Shown: one piece after another, positions 20,068-28,121 of the stretch
Numbering within the stretch: position 1 is the stretch's first letter
How the letters are laid out: every line of letters starts with the position of its first letter
Source: Bacillota bacterium
GTDB taxonomy: Bacteria; Bacillota_I; Bacilli_A; RF39; UBA660
Reading direction: 5' to 3'
Assembly (NCBI GenBank): GCA_015059285.1
Contig: SVAS01000001.1
Location: 511,738-575,737, forward strand
DNA: 64,000 bases
Notes under the pieces: model-generated
What the model saw: the letters and a program-made list of their open reading frames with translations, nothing else
What the model was told of the DNA's origin: nothing
The model's database searches: none
Translations under genes and position numbers: made by a program

Positions 20068-20436
20068 TTATTTTAATTCGATTGTAGCGCCAGCTTCTTC
20101 GAATTTAGCTTTAATTTCATTAGCTTCATCAGTAGATACGTTTTCTTTAACAACGCCACCATTATCAGCGATATCTTTAGCTTCTTTTAATCCTAAACCA
20201 GTCATATCACGAACTAATTTGATAACAGCGATTTTGTTAGCACCAGCACTTGCTAATACAACATTAACTGAGCTTGGTCCTTCTTCAACAGCAGCAGCAA
20301 CTGGAGCAGCAGCTACAGCTACAGCGCTTGGATCTACACCAAATTCTTCTTTCATTGCATCTACTAATTCTTTAACTTCTAAAATTGTCATTTCTTTTAA
20401 TCCACTAATAAATTCTTCTTTTGTAAATTTTGCCAT
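20068..20436 (-). CDS. rplL: 50S ribosomal protein L7/L12
   Basis: The 122-aa stalk protein binds elongation factors on the 50S subunit as dimers on L10. The N-terminal dimer region (residues 1-30), an Ala/Val-rich hinge (VAVAAAPVAAAVEEG, 38-52) and the globular C-terminal domain with IKLVRDMTGLGLKEAKD are all clear. The family pattern is complete. It follows rplJ by 28 bases with a strong GGAGG site. Stoichiometry is probably raised by its own good ribosome site. Confidence 0.97.
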   Translation of the reverse strand: MAKFTKEEFISGLKEMTILEVKELVDAMKEEFGVDPSAVAVAAAPVAAAVEEGPSSVNVVLASAGANKIAVIKLVRDMTGLGLKEAKDIADNGGVVKENVSTDEANEIKAKFEEAGATIELK

Positions 20437-20464
20437 TTTATATTCCTCCTTATTTTTAATTAAA

Positions 20465-20959
20465 TTATTTATTTTCTAAATCTTGACTATATAGGTCTAA
20501 ACAAATTGATAAGTCTCTAACAGTACCCATAAGTCCTCCAGCAAGCATTGTAAGCAATTGTTCTCTTGATGGTAATGTTGCTAATTGTTTTAATGTGTCG
20601 ATTTGAGTAATTTCTCCATCTACAATACCAACTTTAATTTCTAATGCTGGATGTCCTTTTGCAAATTCACTTAACACTTTAATTGGAGCGATTGTATCAC
20701 TACCATAAGCCATAGCTTTTGGACCATTTAATTCTTCTGTTAAGTCATAGTTTAATGTATCTAAAGCTCTTTTTGCCAAAGTGTTTTTGTAAATTTTAAC
20801 ATCTGAATCAGTTTCTCTTAATTTTCTTCTAAGTTCTGTCATTTCAGAAACTGAAAGACCGCGATATTCAAAGAAAACAACTGAGTTAGCGTTTGTTACT
20901 CTTTCGGCAATTTCATCAATAATGCCTTGTTTTTTAGCTAATATGTTAACATTTGCCAT
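20465..20959 (-). CDS. rplJ: 50S ribosomal protein L10
   Basis: The 164-aa base of the ribosomal stalk. Residues 1-130 contain the rRNA-binding domain (SVVFFEYRGLSVSEMTELRR, KNTLAKRAL). The C-terminal helix that binds L12 dimers follows (SREQLLTMLAGGLMGTVRDL). GAGGAGGTGTAAC precedes the ATG. A long structured leader with its own promoter stands upstream, the usual autoregulatory arrangement in which L10 binds its own mRNA. Confidence 0.96.
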   Translation of the reverse strand: MANVNILAKKQGIIDEIAERVTNANSVVFFEYRGLSVSEMTELRRKLRETDSDVKIYKNTLAKRALDTLNYDLTEELNGPKAMAYGSDTIAPIKVLSEFAKGHPALEIKVGIVDGEITQIDTLKQLATLPSREQLLTMLAGGLMGTVRDLSICLDLYSQDLENK

Positions 20960-20991
20960 GTTACACCTCCTCTTATTTTATAATACCGTAT

Positions 20992-21113
20992 AAAAAAGGC
21001 CTTATACTAGACAGTATAGGCCGATGATCTTAATTTGTTTTAAGCTCCTCGGTAGGAAATATTAAGCTTACGCTCCTACTGTCTACGGTACTAATATTTC
21101 GTTCAACGCATTA
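20992..21113 (-). ncRNA. L10 ribosomal-protein leader with terminator-like hairpin
   Basis: The 5' leader of rplJ-rplL. It contains TAGGAGCG and GAGGAGC segments that fit the L10-binding kink-turn region, then a 10-bp hairpin (GGCCTATACT / AGTATAAGGCC, loop GTCT) followed by TTTTTT at 20992. That end can act as an attenuator. Position, promoter and order agree with the known L10 leader of Firmicutes; the detailed fold was not computed. Confidence 0.75.
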
Positions 21114-21142
21114 ATTGTAACACAATAATTATTAATTGTCAA
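21114..21142 (-). promoter_or_regulatory. rplJ-rplL promoter
   Basis: TTGACA (21142-21137), a 17-bp spacer and TACAAT (21119-21114) on the minus strand. The -35 lies inside the last codons of rplA. Confidence 0.88.
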
Positions 21143-21827
21143 AGCTTTTTGGATCAATTTTAATTCCAGGACCCATTGTTGAAGCGATAGAAATGTTTTT
21201 AACATATTCACCTTTAACAACAGATGGTTTTGTTTTAATGATTAATGAAACAAATGCTTTGATATTTTCAACTAACATTTCATCTGTAAATGAAGTTTTT
21301 CCAATTAACACATGTAAGTTACCATAACTATCTGTACGGTATTCTACACGTCCTTTTTTAACATCATTTACAGCATTAGCTGTATCCATTGTAACTGTTC
21401 CAGTTTTAGGATTTGGCATTAATCCTTTAGGTCCTAAAACTTTACCTAATTTACCTAAAGCAGGCATCATATCAGGAGTTGCAATCATAACATCAAAATC
21501 AAACCAGTTTTCTTTTTCAATTTTTTCTAAATAATCGTTATCTCCTACATAATCAGCTCCAGCTTCTTTTGCAGCAGTTGCTGCAGGACCCTTAGCTAAA
21601 ACTAAAACTCTTTTTACTTTTCCTGTTCCATTTGGTAAAACTGTTGCTCCTCTTAATTGTTGATCTGCTTTTTTAGTGTCTAAGTTAAGACGCATAGCAA
21701 GTTCAACAGAAGAATCAAATTTAGTAATAGTTGTTTTTTTAACTAATTCAACAGCTTCTTCTTTAGTATATAGTTTACTTTTTTCAACTAATTTACTAAC
21801 TTCTAAATATTTCTTTCCTTTTCCCAT
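21132..21827 (-). CDS. rplA: 50S ribosomal protein L1
   Basis: A 231-aa protein of the L1 stalk that binds 23S rRNA and, in many bacteria, represses its own operon. The L1 signature is in [20 protein letters not shown] and [20 protein letters not shown]. Length is standard (about 230). GGAGGAAAG precedes the ATG. The spacer to rplK holds a hairpin and a GTGG...CCAC box likely to be the L1 operator. Confidence 0.97.
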   Translation of the reverse strand: MGKGKKYLEVSKLVEKSKLYTKEEAVELVKKTTITKFDSSVELAMRLNLDTKKADQQLRGATVLPNGTGKVKRVLVLAKGPAATAAKEAGADYVGDNDYLEKIEKENWFDFDVMIATPDMMPALGKLGKVLGPKGLMPNPKTGTVTMDTANAVNDVKKGRVEYRTDSYGNLHVLIGKTSFTDEMLVENIKAFVSLIIKTKPSVVKGEYVKNISIASTMGPGIKIDPKSFDN

Positions 21828-21843
21828 TTTCTTTCCTCCTTAT

Positions 21844-21888
21844 GTGGTTTAGCGGATATTAGTCCTTCCACATAGGTATTACCTATGT
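21844..21888 (-). promoter_or_regulatory. Putative L1-binding mRNA element upstream of rplA
   Basis: On the minus strand an 8-bp hairpin ACATAGGT / ACCTATGT (21888-21870) is followed by GTGGAAGGACTAATATCC and GCTAAACCAC (21871-21844), a stem-loop closed by GTGG/CCAC with an inner GGA...TCC pair. It lies directly before the rplA ribosome site. This is the place and shape expected of L1 autoregulation sites; identity is by recognition, not by a model search. Confidence 0.55.
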
Positions 21889-21896
21889 AAAACTTA

Positions 21897-22322
21897 TTAA
21901 TCTTCTACTTTTACGCCCATATTTAACGCTGTACCTTCAACTATTTTAATAGCTTCTTCTACAGTATAGCAATTTAAATCTGGTAATTTAATTTCAGCGA
22001 TTTCTTTAATTTGATCTTTAGATAAAGTACCAACTATATCTTTAGAACCTTTAGTAGAACCGCTTTTAATTTTGGCATATTTCTTTATTAAAAATGCTGC
22101 AGGTGGAGTTTTAATTACGAAATCAAAACTTCTATCTTCATAAACTGTAATTTCTACTGGTAAAATATCACCCATTTTATCTCTAGTTGCATCATTATAT
22201 TTTGTACAGAATTCTTGAAGATTGATACCAGCTGGCCCTAATACTGTTCCAACTGGAGGTGCTGGTGTAGCTTTCCCTGCAGGGATTTGTAATTTAATTT
22301 GTTTTGTAACTTTCTTTGCCAC
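21897..22322 (-). CDS. rplK: 50S ribosomal protein L11
   Basis: A 141-aa protein of the GTPase-associated centre. The start is GTG at 22322-22320 (AAGGAGCG upstream), which gives the standard length and the [16 protein letters not shown] start. An in-frame extension of 15 codons is not protein-like. [20 protein letters not shown] and GTALNMGV are L11 hallmarks. It is the first ribosomal gene after nusG and has its own promoter and a 115-base leader. Confidence 0.96.
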   Translation of the reverse strand: MAKKVTKQIKLQIPAGKATPAPPVGTVLGPAGINLQEFCTKYNDATRDKMGDILPVEITVYEDRSFDFVIKTPPAAFLIKKYAKIKSGSTKGSKDIVGTLSKDQIKEIAEIKLPDLNCYTVEEAIKIVEGTALNMGVKVED

Positions 22323-22351
22323 GAAAAACACGCTCCTTCCATTTTTTCGTC

Positions 22352-22406
22352 GTGGTTCAAATAGCATCCGCTTTTAGGATATTAAATCCAACTACCTGCC
22401 TCCCAC
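22352..22406 (-). promoter_or_regulatory. Structured leader of rplK, similar to the rplA box
   Basis: The element begins GTGGGAGGCAGG and ends GAACCAC, with TAATATCC and GCGGAT inside, so GTGG/CCAC closes a stem. The same pieces (GTGG, TAATATCC, GC-rich GAT/CGC, AACCAC) recur in the element before rplA. It is probably a second binding site for L1 or L11. Confidence 0.5.
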
Positions 22407-22436
22407 TTGTCTATATCAAATAAATATAGCTTAATT

Positions 22437-22465
22437 ATAATAGCACAATTTTTAGTATTTGTAAA
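22437..22465 (-). promoter_or_regulatory. rplK-rplA promoter
   Basis: TTTACA (22465-22460), a 17-bp spacer and TATTAT (22442-22437) on the minus strand, starting just before the nusG stop codon. Confidence 0.75.
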
Positions 22466-22467
22466 TA

Positions 22468-23001
22468 TTATGCTTGTTCTATTTCTGTTAAACCTAGTTC
22501 AACAATAGTTTCTTGTCCAAACAAATCTAGAGCTACTTCTAATTTTTGTTCTTCCATATTTATATTTTTAACTTTTCCATACATATTAGCAAATGGTCCA
22601 CCAATAACTTTAACCATATCATCAATATTTAAGTTATTACCAATTTCTAAACGACTCATACCCATACTACCAAGTATTTTATCAACTTCACTTGGTGTTA
22701 AAGGAAATGGTTTAGCCCCTTTACCAGATGAACCGATAAATCCTGTAACACCCGGTGTATTACGAACAACAAACCAAGCTTCATCAGTCATAACCATTTC
22801 AACTAAAATATAGCCTGGAAACATCTTTTTTACTTTTTCTTTTTTTACACCATCTTTTATTTCTACTTCTGTTTGTTCAGGAACGACAACTCTTAAAATA
22901 TAGTCTTCCATCCCCATTGAACTAGCACGCATTTCTAATTTTTCTTTAACTTTACTTTCATGTCCAGAATAAGTATTAACTACATACCATTCTTTTTGCA
23001 T
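22468..23001 (-). CDS. nusG: Transcription termination/antitermination factor NusG
   Basis: A 177-aa factor that binds RNA polymerase and modulates pausing. The NGN domain (residues 1-115) opens with WYVVNTYSGHESKVKE and contains KKMFPGYILVEMVM and VRNTPGVTGFIG. The KOW domain (about 125-177) contains DMVKVIGGPFANMYGKV. The ATG overlaps the secE stop by one base (TAATG). Order and length are standard. Confidence 0.97.
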   Translation of the reverse strand: MQKEWYVVNTYSGHESKVKEKLEMRASSMGMEDYILRVVVPEQTEVEIKDGVKKEKVKKMFPGYILVEMVMTDEAWFVVRNTPGVTGFIGSSGKGAKPFPLTPSEVDKILGSMGMSRLEIGNNLNIDDMVKVIGGPFANMYGKVKNINMEEQKLEVALDLFGQETIVELGLTEIEQA

Positions 23002-23180
23002 TAGCCCACCAACAATTTAAGATTTGTTAAAATAATGTCTGTTAAAGAGAAAAATATTGCGAACACTAGAATAAAAGAAATTGTGGCAGCCGAATAAGTA
23101 ATCATTTCTTTCTTATTAGGCCATCTAACTTTTTGCATTTCACCTTTGATACTTATGAAAAATCTTGCTAGTTTTTTCAT
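23001..23180 (-). CDS. secE: Preprotein translocase subunit SecE
   Basis: A 59-aa protein starting at the ATG at 23180 after AGGTGATTAA. An amphipathic segment with the conserved VRWPNKKEM (residues 18-26) precedes one membrane span (about 29-52, SAATISFILVFAIFFSLTDI). This is the single-span SecE of Gram-positive bacteria, which stabilises SecY. The stop codon overlaps the nusG start. In Bacillus rpmG precedes secE; here it is absent and a 485-aa coiled-coil gene takes that place. Confidence 0.95.
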   Translation of the reverse strand: MKKLARFFISIKGEMQKVRWPNKKEMITYSAATISFILVFAIFFSLTDIILTNLKLLVG

Positions 23181-23216
23181 TTAATCACCTACTTTTTATT
23201 TTATGTTTTATTTCAC

Positions 23217-23274
23217 TAAAAAAACACTTTTTCGTGTCTACAAGAATAATAACACATTATTACTACTTAGTCAA
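23217..23274 (-). promoter_or_regulatory. secE-nusG promoter with hairpin at the predicted transcript start
   Basis: TTGACT (23274-23269), a 17-bp spacer and TATTAT (23251-23246) on the minus strand. The predicted start is near 23239. Directly there GACAC-GAAAAA-GTGTT followed by TTTTT forms a terminator-like hairpin. It may end read-through from the upstream gene, cap the new mRNA, or both. Confidence 0.75.
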
Positions 23275-23309
23275 CTAAATTTTGTGTTTTTTTATTTTTA
23301 TTTAAACAA

Positions 23310-24767
23310 TTAAGCTGCATGTTTTTTTGTTTTTTTCTTAAACTGTGTATACGTTTGTTCTAATTCAAGTTCTAAATCACTAAGCATCTTGTTTTTTATT
23401 TTAATTTCTTCTTCAATTTCGTAAAATTTATTAAAGATATCTTTTAAATCAGTAAAACTAAATTTAGCTAGCAAATCATATTTTAGAAATTCTATTTGCG
23501 TTATAGCGTCTTCATAAACTAAACGGGTATGAAAAATACAATCTTTTTGATTATTAATATTACTTAATAATTTAGCATATTCAATTTGCTCATCATTTAT
23601 TAAATTTCTAATACTTCTAATTGAATTGTTAAGCATAAAAGCACTAAACAAACCACCTAATAATTTGTTTTTAAAAATAGAAATTGGTACTAATCCCAAA
23701 CATAAATTTATAGAATTTTTAACCATTTGTTTGATATTAGTTAATAAAGTTGGTTTCCTTAATTTTGTATCAGTTTTAAAAATAGTTAATTTCAGTTTTG
23801 AAACTTGTAATTGTTGTTTCTTTATTTCTTTTTCTAAAAATATATTTACTTTAGATATTTCGTCAAAATTTATGGTTTGTAATTGTTGTTTCTTTTCTTT
23901 CAATTCAACATTTTCTTGTTTTTGTTTTTTTTGATTATCTAAATCTTTTATTTTATCATTACATTTTTGATATAATTTTTCTAAAATTTCATTGCTTTTA
24001 AACAAATGATATTTATCTTTTGATTGGTATAAATCAGCTATCTTACTAAAATCAAAATTGTCTTTAAAGTTTTCTCGTTTATAACTTAACTCTATAATAC
24101 GTGATTTTAAATATTTGAACTGAAAAACATTTAAATCACTTTTTAATTTATATTCAATAGTATTAATTTCTAATTTCATATAATTTAAAAATTCTAAAAT
24201 TTCAGGATCTTTTAAATTAGGAATACTTATTTTTTCTTTTTGATTTTCTACATTATTACTAATTGCCTTCGGTTGTTTTTTTAAATTACTTTTGATAATT
24301 TGAGCATTACTAATCCAATAGTCTTCTAATTCTTCTGATAAATTTTCAGGTTTTGATAAAGGCTTATCTAATTCTTTTATTTTTAAATTTATTTGTTGTT
24401 CAGCTTTTTCAATTATATCTATTTGTTTTTTTATTTTTCTTTCATTTTTTTGAATACTATTTTTTTTAAGTTTTGTTTTTTCATTTTTTAATTCTTGTTT
24501 AAGTGCAATTAAAATTTCAGGATTTTTTTCTTTTTCTATTTCTAAAATTAATAAATCTATTTGCTTCTTTGATTTTTTTAAATCTTTTTTATTATTTTTT
24601 ATTCCAAAGAAAAAAGGGCTTAATATGAAAGTAAATAATGTGACAAAAAAGGTTTTAATTTTAGTTAGCTTTTTCTTTTTTTCTTTGTTTCTTTTTTGTT
24701 TCTTTTTTTCTTCTAAAAATAAACACCAAGATTTATATAAGTTTTTTATACTACCTTTTTCTCCCAT
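23310..24767 (-). CDS. Large coiled-coil membrane-associated protein, unknown function
   Basis: A 485-aa Lys/Glu/Gln-rich protein. The ATG at 24767 is chosen over a GTG three codons earlier because AGGTAGGTGAC stands in front. Residues 1-40 are strongly basic. A hydrophobic segment at about 40-57 (TFFVTLFTFILSPFFFGI) may insert in the membrane. Heptad-like helices fill residues 60-340 and 400-480. A second hydrophobic stretch (about 355-388, INLCLGLVPISIF and LLGGLFSAFML) precedes the last helices. I do not recognise it. It sits between sigH and secE where rpmG is expected. A structural or envelope-linked role is only a guess. Confidence 0.8.
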   Translation of the reverse strand: MGEKGSIKNLYKSWCLFLEEKKKQKRNKEKKKKLTKIKTFFVTLFTFILSPFFFGIKNNKKDLKKSKKQIDLLILEIEKEKNPEILIALKQELKNEKTKLKKNSIQKNERKIKKQIDIIEKAEQQINLKIKELDKPLSKPENLSEELEDYWISNAQIIKSNLKKQPKAISNNVENQKEKISIPNLKDPEILEFLNYMKLEINTIEYKLKSDLNVFQFKYLKSRIIELSYKRENFKDNFDFSKIADLYQSKDKYHLFKSNEILEKLYQKCNDKIKDLDNQKKQKQENVELKEKKQQLQTINFDEISKVNIFLEKEIKKQQLQVSKLKLTIFKTDTKLRKPTLLTNIKQMVKNSINLCLGLVPISIFKNKLLGGLFSAFMLNNSIRSIRNLINDEQIEYAKLLSNINNQKDCIFHTRLVYEDAITQIEFLKYDLLAKFSFTDLKDIFNKFYEIEEEIKIKNKMLSDLELELEQTYTQFKKKTKKHAA

Positions 24768-24821
24768 ATTAGTCACCTACCTTATTTTAACATAATCTTA
24801 ATAAGAAAAAAAGATAGTAAT

Positions 24822-25433
24822 CTATCTATTAATGATGTTTTTAATTTTTAACTTTATTCTATTTAAAGCATTATCAATTGCCTTTGGCTCTTTATCCAAA
24901 ATATCAGCAATTTCTTTATATTTGAATCCTGTTATCTTAAGTTCAAACACTTGTTGTTCAAAAGGTGTTAAAAGTTCTAATATTTTATCAGTTAAATTAT
25001 GTTCTTGTTCATATTCAATCATCACATTTTCTGGATTATAACTATTATCCGCAATTAAATTTTCTACAATATTTATGCCTTCTTCATCTACATAATTTTC
25101 TAAAGATACAGATTCATTTAATATTCTATGCTTTTGTCTTTTTGCAGAAACTACTAAACTAATCATTCTTCTTTCAATACATGTTTTGGCATAAGTATAA
25201 AAAGAAGCTTCTTCATTTTCGTCAAATGTATTAATTGCTTTATTAAGACCTAACATTCCTTCTTGAATTAAATCATTTATTTCAAGTCCTAAATTTGGTG
25301 AATAAGTAATCATTTTAGTCGCAATAGTAATAATCAATGGACGATATTTTTCAAAAAGGATACTACTAGCCTCTTCACTATCTTCATGAACATAACTTAT
25401 TAGTTCATAATCATTATAATCTTTATAGTTCAT
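24822..25433 (-). CDS. sigH: RNA polymerase sigma factor, SigH-like
   Basis: A 203-aa sigma-70 family factor. Region 2 reads LIITIATKMITY, DLIQEGMLGLNKAINTFD and FYTYAKTCIERRM, with core-binding and -10 recognition features. Region 4 is FEQQVFELKITGFKYKEIAD with a helix-turn-helix. Region 3 is reduced. Position downstream of rlmB and upstream of secE-nusG is that of sigH (spo0H) in Bacillus, where the factor governs transition-state, competence and early sporulation genes. Its targets here are unknown; the pseudopilin promoters would be worth testing. Confidence 0.88.
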   Translation of the reverse strand: MNYKDYNDYELISYVHEDSEEASSILFEKYRPLIITIATKMITYSPNLGLEINDLIQEGMLGLNKAINTFDENEEASFYTYAKTCIERRMISLVVSAKRQKHRILNESVSLENYVDEEGINIVENLIADNSYNPENVMIEYEQEHNLTDKILELLTPFEQQVFELKITGFKYKEIADILDKEPKAIDNALNRIKLKIKNIINR

Positions 25434-26124
25434 CTCTACGTCTCACAGCTTCATAAATAACTATTCCTGCTGCAACAGAAGCATTTAAGCTATTTATTTT
25501 TCCTTTCATCGGTATACTAGCAATAAAATCACAATTATCTCTAACTAACTTACTCATCCCATCGCCTTCATTACCTATAACCAAACAAGTTTTACCTCTA
25601 TAATCTAACTTTGAATAATTTTCACCATTCATATCTGTACCAAAAAACCAATATCCACACTTTTTCATATCATTCATCGTCTGCATTAAATTGGTAACTT
25701 TAATAATCGGAACATATTTACTAGCTCCAACACTTGTCCTAATAACAGTACCATTAACACTTACTGACCTATCTTTAGGGATTATGATAGCATCTACTTG
25801 CGCAGCTTCGCAAGTTCTAATAATAGCACCAAAATTATGAGGATCTTGAATGTGATCAAGCATAACAACAAGAGCGCTATCTTTTTCTAAAACTTCTGAT
25901 AAATTAGAATATTCAAAATCATCTACTTCCAAAATTATACCTTGATGATTTTCTTCTGTCATTCTATCTAAATCTCTTTTGTCTAAATATTTAATATTAA
26001 TATTTTTATTTTTTAACATATTTGTAATTTCTGTATCGGTAAAATTATTATATACAAAAGACTTTTTTATTTTATGATTTTGATTTAAATATTCCCTAAC
26101 AACATTCTTACCACAAATATACAT
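25423..26124 (-). CDS. rlmB: 23S rRNA (guanosine2251-2'-O)-methyltransferase RlmB / TrmH family
   Basis: A 233-aa SPOUT methyltransferase. The start is the ATG at 26124, after AGGTGATTA formed by the end of mrnC. The N-terminal L30e-like domain (residues 1-70) contains CGKNVVREYL. The catalytic knot shows LDHIQDPHNFGAIIRTCEAA, VIGNEGDGMSKLVRD and SLNASVAAGIVIYE. RlmB modifies the peptidyl-transferase P-loop. The gene runs 11 bases into sigH, so the yacP/rae1 gene usually between them is missing. Confidence 0.92.
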   Translation of the reverse strand: MYICGKNVVREYLNQNHKIKKSFVYNNFTDTEITNMLKNKNINIKYLDKRDLDRMTEENHQGIILEVDDFEYSNLSEVLEKDSALVVMLDHIQDPHNFGAIIRTCEAAQVDAIIIPKDRSVSVNGTVIRTSVGASKYVPIIKVTNLMQTMNDMKKCGYWFFGTDMNGENYSKLDYRGKTCLVIGNEGDGMSKLVRDNCDFIASIPMKGKINSLNASVAAGIVIYEAVRRRDEL

Positions 26125-26125
26125 A

Positions 26126-26500
26126 TTAATCACCTGTTATTTCTTTCATTATTTCTTTTATTCTGTCAAGATTATTCTCTAAATATAAATATCCAATTAA
26201 AGCTTCTAATCCTGTTGCCATCTTATACGTAATAATATCAGTTCCTTTTGGATGCCTACTTCCTTTATGATTTCTACCTCTATTTATTATAACTAGTTCA
26301 TCTTCTTCAAAATAATTTAGTTCAAGAAGTTTTTTAAAAAAACTAGCTTGTCCTTTTGCACTAACATATTTAGTAGCTTCTTTTTGTAATTCATTTACTT
26401 TAACAAGACCTTTTTTTATTAAATGACTTCTAATATAAATATCGTATATAGAATCACCTAAATAAGCAAGCGCTAAGACATTTATTTCTTTTATTTCCAT
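26126..26500 (-). CDS. mrnC: Mini-ribonuclease III
   Basis: A 124-aa RNase III catalytic domain without the double-stranded-RNA-binding domain; it matures 23S rRNA in Firmicutes. The signature ALAYLGDSIYDIYIR carries the catalytic acidic residues, and GLEALIGYLYLENN carries the second set. It overlaps the translation signals of rlmB, as in Bacillus (cysS-mrnC-rlmB). cysS is not adjacent; rbgA precedes it instead. Confidence 0.92.
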   Translation of the reverse strand: MEIKEINVLALAYLGDSIYDIYIRSHLIKKGLVKVNELQKEATKYVSAKGQASFFKKLLELNYFEEDELVIINRGRNHKGSRHPKGTDIITYKMATGLEALIGYLYLENNLDRIKEIMKEITGD

Positions 26501-26511
26501 ACTATCACCAT

Positions 26512-27387
26512 TTATTGTTTTATGATTTCATCAAATCTATCAAAAGTTATATTTTTTATAATACCACTTTTAATATCATTCATAATAACATTCATCACTT
26601 TATCGTAATTTATTTCACCACCGCGCATTAAACAACCTCTTTTTTTACCAATAAAATCTAAAGTCTCTACAAAATCCTCTTCAACTTTTTCTATACCAAA
26701 ACGACTCTTTAAAATTTCTGGATAATGCTTGTAAAGTGTATTAATAATATATTCACACACATCATAAAGTGGCAAGATTTCTTCTCTAATAGCAGTTAAA
26801 CTTGCTAAATTAAATGCTACATTTTGTTCATCTAATTTAGGCCATAAAATACCAGGAGAATCTAAAAGTTCCATATTATCATTAATTCTTATCCAATCCA
26901 AGTTTTTAGTAACACCTGGTTTATTACCTACATTAACAGCCTTTTTACCAACTAAACGGTTAATCAAAGTAGATTTACCAACATTAGGTATTCCTACTAT
27001 CAAAATTCTAGTCTTTCTTTTAAGCATTCCCTTATTTTCTCTTTTTTGATTAACTTCTTCCATTAACTCATTAGTAATTTTAATTAATTGTTTTAAATCA
27101 GGATTTTTTTCAAGACTTAAACTAATAACTTTAAAACCTTTTTCTTCATAAAATTTAATCCATTTTTCCGTTTCACTTCTATCACATAAATCTGTTTTAT
27201 TAAAAATAATAATTTTTGGTTTGTTTTTAATAAACGCGTCTATATCTTTAATTTTTGATGAATAAGGCATTCTGGCATCAACCACTTCATAAACTACATC
27301 TATTAAATTTATCTTTTCACTAATAAGTCTTTTAGTTTTGGCCATATGACCAGGATACCAGTTAATGTTTGTTTTATTTTCTACCAT
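26512..27387 (-). CDS. rbgA: Ribosome biogenesis GTPase RbgA (YlqF)
   Basis: A 291-aa circularly permuted GTPase needed for late 50S assembly. The G motifs appear in the permuted order: G4 NKTDLCD (about 63), G1 GIPNVGKST (about 135) and G3 DSPGILWPK (about 175). INWYPGHMAKTKR at the start is typical. The C-terminal RNA-binding helical part follows. The ATG at 27387 is chosen for its upstream AAGGAAGTGAG. It lies in the rplS-rbgA neighbourhood known from Bacillus but continues directly into mrnC. Confidence 0.95.
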   Translation of the reverse strand: MVENKTNINWYPGHMAKTKRLISEKINLIDVVYEVVDARMPYSSKIKDIDAFIKNKPKIIIFNKTDLCDRSETEKWIKFYEEKGFKVISLSLEKNPDLKQLIKITNELMEEVNQKRENKGMLKRKTRILIVGIPNVGKSTLINRLVGKKAVNVGNKPGVTKNLDWIRINDNMELLDSPGILWPKLDEQNVAFNLASLTAIREEILPLYDVCEYIINTLYKHYPEILKSRFGIEKVEEDFVETLDFIGKKRGCLMRGGEINYDKVMNVIMNDIKSGIIKNITFDRFDEIIKQ

Positions 27388-27414
27388 ATATCTCACTTCC
27401 TTTTTATACTTATA

Positions 27415-27975
27415 TTATTTTAAAATACTTTTAGCAGCTTCATATTGTACTTTTACAAGTTGTTTTCCTTTTTCAGACATTTTATTATAACTTCTTTCAA
27501 GTTTATCCAGCACAAATTTACTTCCCTCATCAATTGACAAATTCTTCTCTCTATAAACCATACTTAAAAGTGAAGGGATACTATAAAAATGTGCCATTGC
27601 ATCACAATCAGCTACACAAACTTCTTCATTAGAAGTTTTATCAACAAGTCTACTTCCTCTATGATTTAAAATACATTTTTTTATTAAATCAATCTTTTTA
27701 GATGGATAATTTTCTTGTATCAATATTTCCTCTGCAATTTTAGCACCTATAATATGATGTTCTTCAGTATAACCAACATCAGTAACACTAGCTATGTCAT
27801 GCAAAAGTGAAGCTAATGAAACAATTTCTTGATCCGCCCCATAATCATTAGCATATTGTTTAGCAAGTTCATATACAGTTTTTATATGATGATCCCAAGC
27901 ACCAATACCATATGCATTTGTTGGTTGTTCACATCTGTTTTTTACTACTAAATAAACTTTATCTTCTATTGTCAT
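27415..27975 (-). CDS. HD-domain phosphohydrolase, uncharacterised
   Basis: A 186-aa protein with ATG at 27975 after AGGTGAAAAAATA. HD-superfamily metal ligands are visible: WDHHIKTVYELA (first His), SLLHDIAS (His-Asp), HHIIGAKIAEE and a late Asp in VADCDAMAHF. Such stand-alone HD proteins hydrolyse phosphate esters or nucleotides; substrate cannot be deduced. The gene is preceded by a promoter and a structured untranslated region with a 13-bp inverted repeat (28029-28121), so it may be under RNA-level control. It lies between lepB and rbgA. Confidence 0.82.
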   Translation of the reverse strand: MTIEDKVYLVVKNRCEQPTNAYGIGAWDHHIKTVYELAKQYANDYGADQEIVSLASLLHDIASVTDVGYTEEHHIIGAKIAEEILIQENYPSKKIDLIKKCILNHRGSRLVDKTSNEEVCVADCDAMAHFYSIPSLLSMVYREKNLSIDEGSKFVLDKLERSYNKMSEKGKQLVKVQYEAAKSILK

Positions 27976-28028
27976 TATTTTTTCACCTACCATTTTATTT
28001 GTAAATACTTTTTATAACTCTAGTAATA

Positions 28029-28121
28029 GTATTCAACTTAAAACCCATGGCAATAATCATTTGTAAGTTATAATTAACAACATCATTTTATTAATTATAT
28101 TCCATCACTTAAGTTGAATAC
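28029..28121 (-). ncRNA. Candidate structured RNA / riboswitch in the 5' UTR of the HD gene
   Basis: GTATTCAACTTAA and TTAAGTTGAATAC form a perfect 13-bp pair 67 bases apart. On the minus strand the RNA would begin exactly at the left arm, 1 base after TATAAT. Inside, ATAATTAA / TTAATTAT makes a second stem and ATGG / CCAT a third. The core GTGATGG...GCCATGGGTT matches no riboswitch I can name. It ends 54 bases before the HD gene start. Confidence 0.5.

Noticed and set aside
20219..20479. Plus-strand reading frame opposite rplL and other antisense frames
   Set aside because: These frames are shadows of conserved genes on the other strand, without ribosome sites or recognisable protein features.
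22323..22367. 15-residue N-terminal extension of L11
   Set aside because: GTG at 22322 has the ribosome site and gives the standard 141-aa length; the extension covers the structured leader.
28029..28121. 13-bp inverted repeats as ends of a miniature transposon
   Set aside because: The flanking bases do not form a direct repeat, and the first arm coincides with a predicted transcript start, which fits an RNA better. Not fully excluded.
28029..28121. Fluoride or purine riboswitch
   Set aside because: GTGATGG recalls the fluoride motif and the length the purine class, but the rest of the conserved bases of both are missing.
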